From: an uncultured Gammaproteobacteria bacterium
GTDB lineage: Bacteria; Pseudomonadota; Gammaproteobacteria; Pseudomonadales; Pseudohongiellaceae
Direction of reading: 5' to 3'
DNA length: 64,000 nucleotides
Assembly: GCA_903837345.1 (NCBI GenBank)
Contig: CAILUG010000057.1
Location: 1 to 64,000 of the forward strand
Within the stretch, counting starts at the first letter, position 1, and each line of letters starts with the position of its first letter. The notes below the pieces were generated by a model. That model had not been told where the DNA came from and ran no database searches. It saw only the letters and a program-made list of their open reading frames with translations. The position numbers and the translations under genes were made by a program. Positions 63,419 to 64,000 of this stretch are shown here, one piece after another.

Positions 63419-64000
63419 ATGAGTATCTATCAGAACCCGGTGTCCCTGGCTGTACAGGCACTTTCTTTCAAAGGCACCAGGGTAGCCAAACTGGAAAATG
63501 ACTACGCTGAACTGCGCAGCCAGATCGATGCGATCTATGCCACGCAGGCTGTAGTCCAGTTCAGCCCCGATGGCATTGTCACTGATGCCAATGAGTTTTT
63601 TCTCAAACTCATGGGATACCGCCTGCACGAAATTGTTGGCAAACATCACCGCATGTTTGTGTTGCCCGAGCAGACCGAGACCGGGCACGAAGCCGGCTTC
63701 TGGAAAAAACTGAACAACGGTGAAGCCCAGCAGGCCGCTTATCCGCGGCTGACCAAGGACGGCAAGGAACTCTGGCTGCGTGCCAGTTACACCCCGATTC
63801 GTGATGGTTCCGGCAATATCTGCAAGATCGTCAAATACGCGGTCGATATCACTTTCCAGCTGCTGATGAATTATGATTTTGAAGGACAGGTCAAAGCCAT
63901 ACGTGCCCATCAGGCGGTTGCCCAGTTCGAAACAGACGGTACCGTTATAGAGGCCAATGAAATCTTTCTTGAAATCATGGGTTTCACGCTTGATGAGATC
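63419..64000 (+). CDS. PAS-domain sensor, probably chemoreceptor-like (partial)
   Basis: The first 194 residues of a protein that continues past the window; start ATG at 63419 preceded by GGGGAAAA. After a short N-terminal coiled segment there is a PAS domain (about 40-145: VVQFSPDGIVTDANEFFLKLMGY with GKHHRMFV and RASYTPIRDGSGN), then the start of a second copy (VAQFETDGTVIEANEIFLEIMGF). Tandem PAS of this kind, with the HHRMFV motif, is typical of BdlA/Aer-like methyl-accepting proteins that bind heme or FAD. The signalling domain is outside the window. Confidence 0.8.
   Translation, partial: MSIYQNPVSLAVQALSFKGTRVAKLENDYAELRSQIDAIYATQAVVQFSPDGIVTDANEFFLKLMGYRLHEIVGKHHRMFVLPEQTETGHEAGFWKKLNNGEAQQAAYPRLTKDGKELWLRASYTPIRDGSGNICKIVKYAVDITFQLLMNYDFEGQVKAIRAHQAVAQFETDGTVIEANEIFLEIMGFTLDEI

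Noticed and set aside
63320-63910. Open frame of 196 codons on the minus strand near the right edge
   Set aside because: The plus strand encodes tandem PAS motifs across the same bases.

Overview
The window looks like chromosomal DNA of a free-living, respiratory gammaproteobacterium. The evidence is the gene order around ffh-rpsP-rimM-trmD-rplS, with a ypjD-type gene and a CorB-type gene next to ffh; the dsbC-hom-thrC block with recJ close by; a complete System I cytochrome c maturation operon (ccmABCDEFGHI); and a moderately high GC content. I cannot place it in a genus. There are no rRNA or tRNA genes, no CRISPR array, no transposase and no prophage that I can see.

Layout. 1-2206: end of a palindromic repeat, then a quinohemoprotein alcohol dehydrogenase. 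2316-5617: a two-gene unit, a TIM-barrel glycosidase-like protein followed by a membrane-anchored protein with a Rossmann-like domain and a polysaccharide deacetylase domain, in the domain order of PelA. 5618-8191: feoA-feoB-Cys-rich membrane protein with a Fur-box-like promoter. 8286-14021: a secreted protein, a tiny membrane protein, an acetyltransferase, a MetE-like methyltransferase and an M16 protease. 14209-18219: DUF6164 protein, pirin, MscS channel, MobA and a membrane protein with a ruined GGDEF motif. 18298-25846: NAD-linked molybdenum formate dehydrogenase (fdsGBA), a PQQ-type beta-propeller protein and fdhD. 25856-41484: housekeeping block (CorB, YpjD, Ffh, S16, RimM, TrmD, L19, DsbC, Hom, ThrC, an HtrA-like protease, an acyl-CoA synthetase, RecJ and an MFS exporter). 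41485-53669: accessory envelope and redox region (YncE-like propeller, WrbA, secreted ankyrin protein, DUF1552, DUF1592-type heme protein, Tat-exported metallo-beta-lactamase-fold protein, DUF3570, DUF4266, TlpA-like thioredoxin, heme protein with a proline linker, small cytochrome c). 53841-62810: dcd, the ccm operon and an MFS transporter. 63419-64000: start of a PAS-domain sensor cut by the window edge.

How it fits together. Most of the accessory content needs periplasmic electron transfer: the alcohol dehydrogenase, the DUF1592 protein, the proline-linker protein and the small cytochrome all carry CxxCH sites. The ccm operon, the thioredoxin-like proteins and DsbC supply the heme attachment and disulfide chemistry. 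MobA and FdhD serve the formate dehydrogenase, and Feo supplies iron.

The most unusual signal is not a gene. Seven copies of a palindromic element are scattered in and between accessory genes (1-52 partial, 41528-41635, 41691-41802, 45124-45234, 46654-46829, 62902-63013, 63058-63168). Each has two arms of 29 bases that pair with each other but mostly differ in sequence from copy to copy, around a conserved core of about 50-54 bases. Two pairs sit back to back in the same divergent arrangement. Two copies with related arms differ at three positions that are all compensated. One copy lies in frame inside the 5' part of the ankyrin gene. I do not recognise this family.
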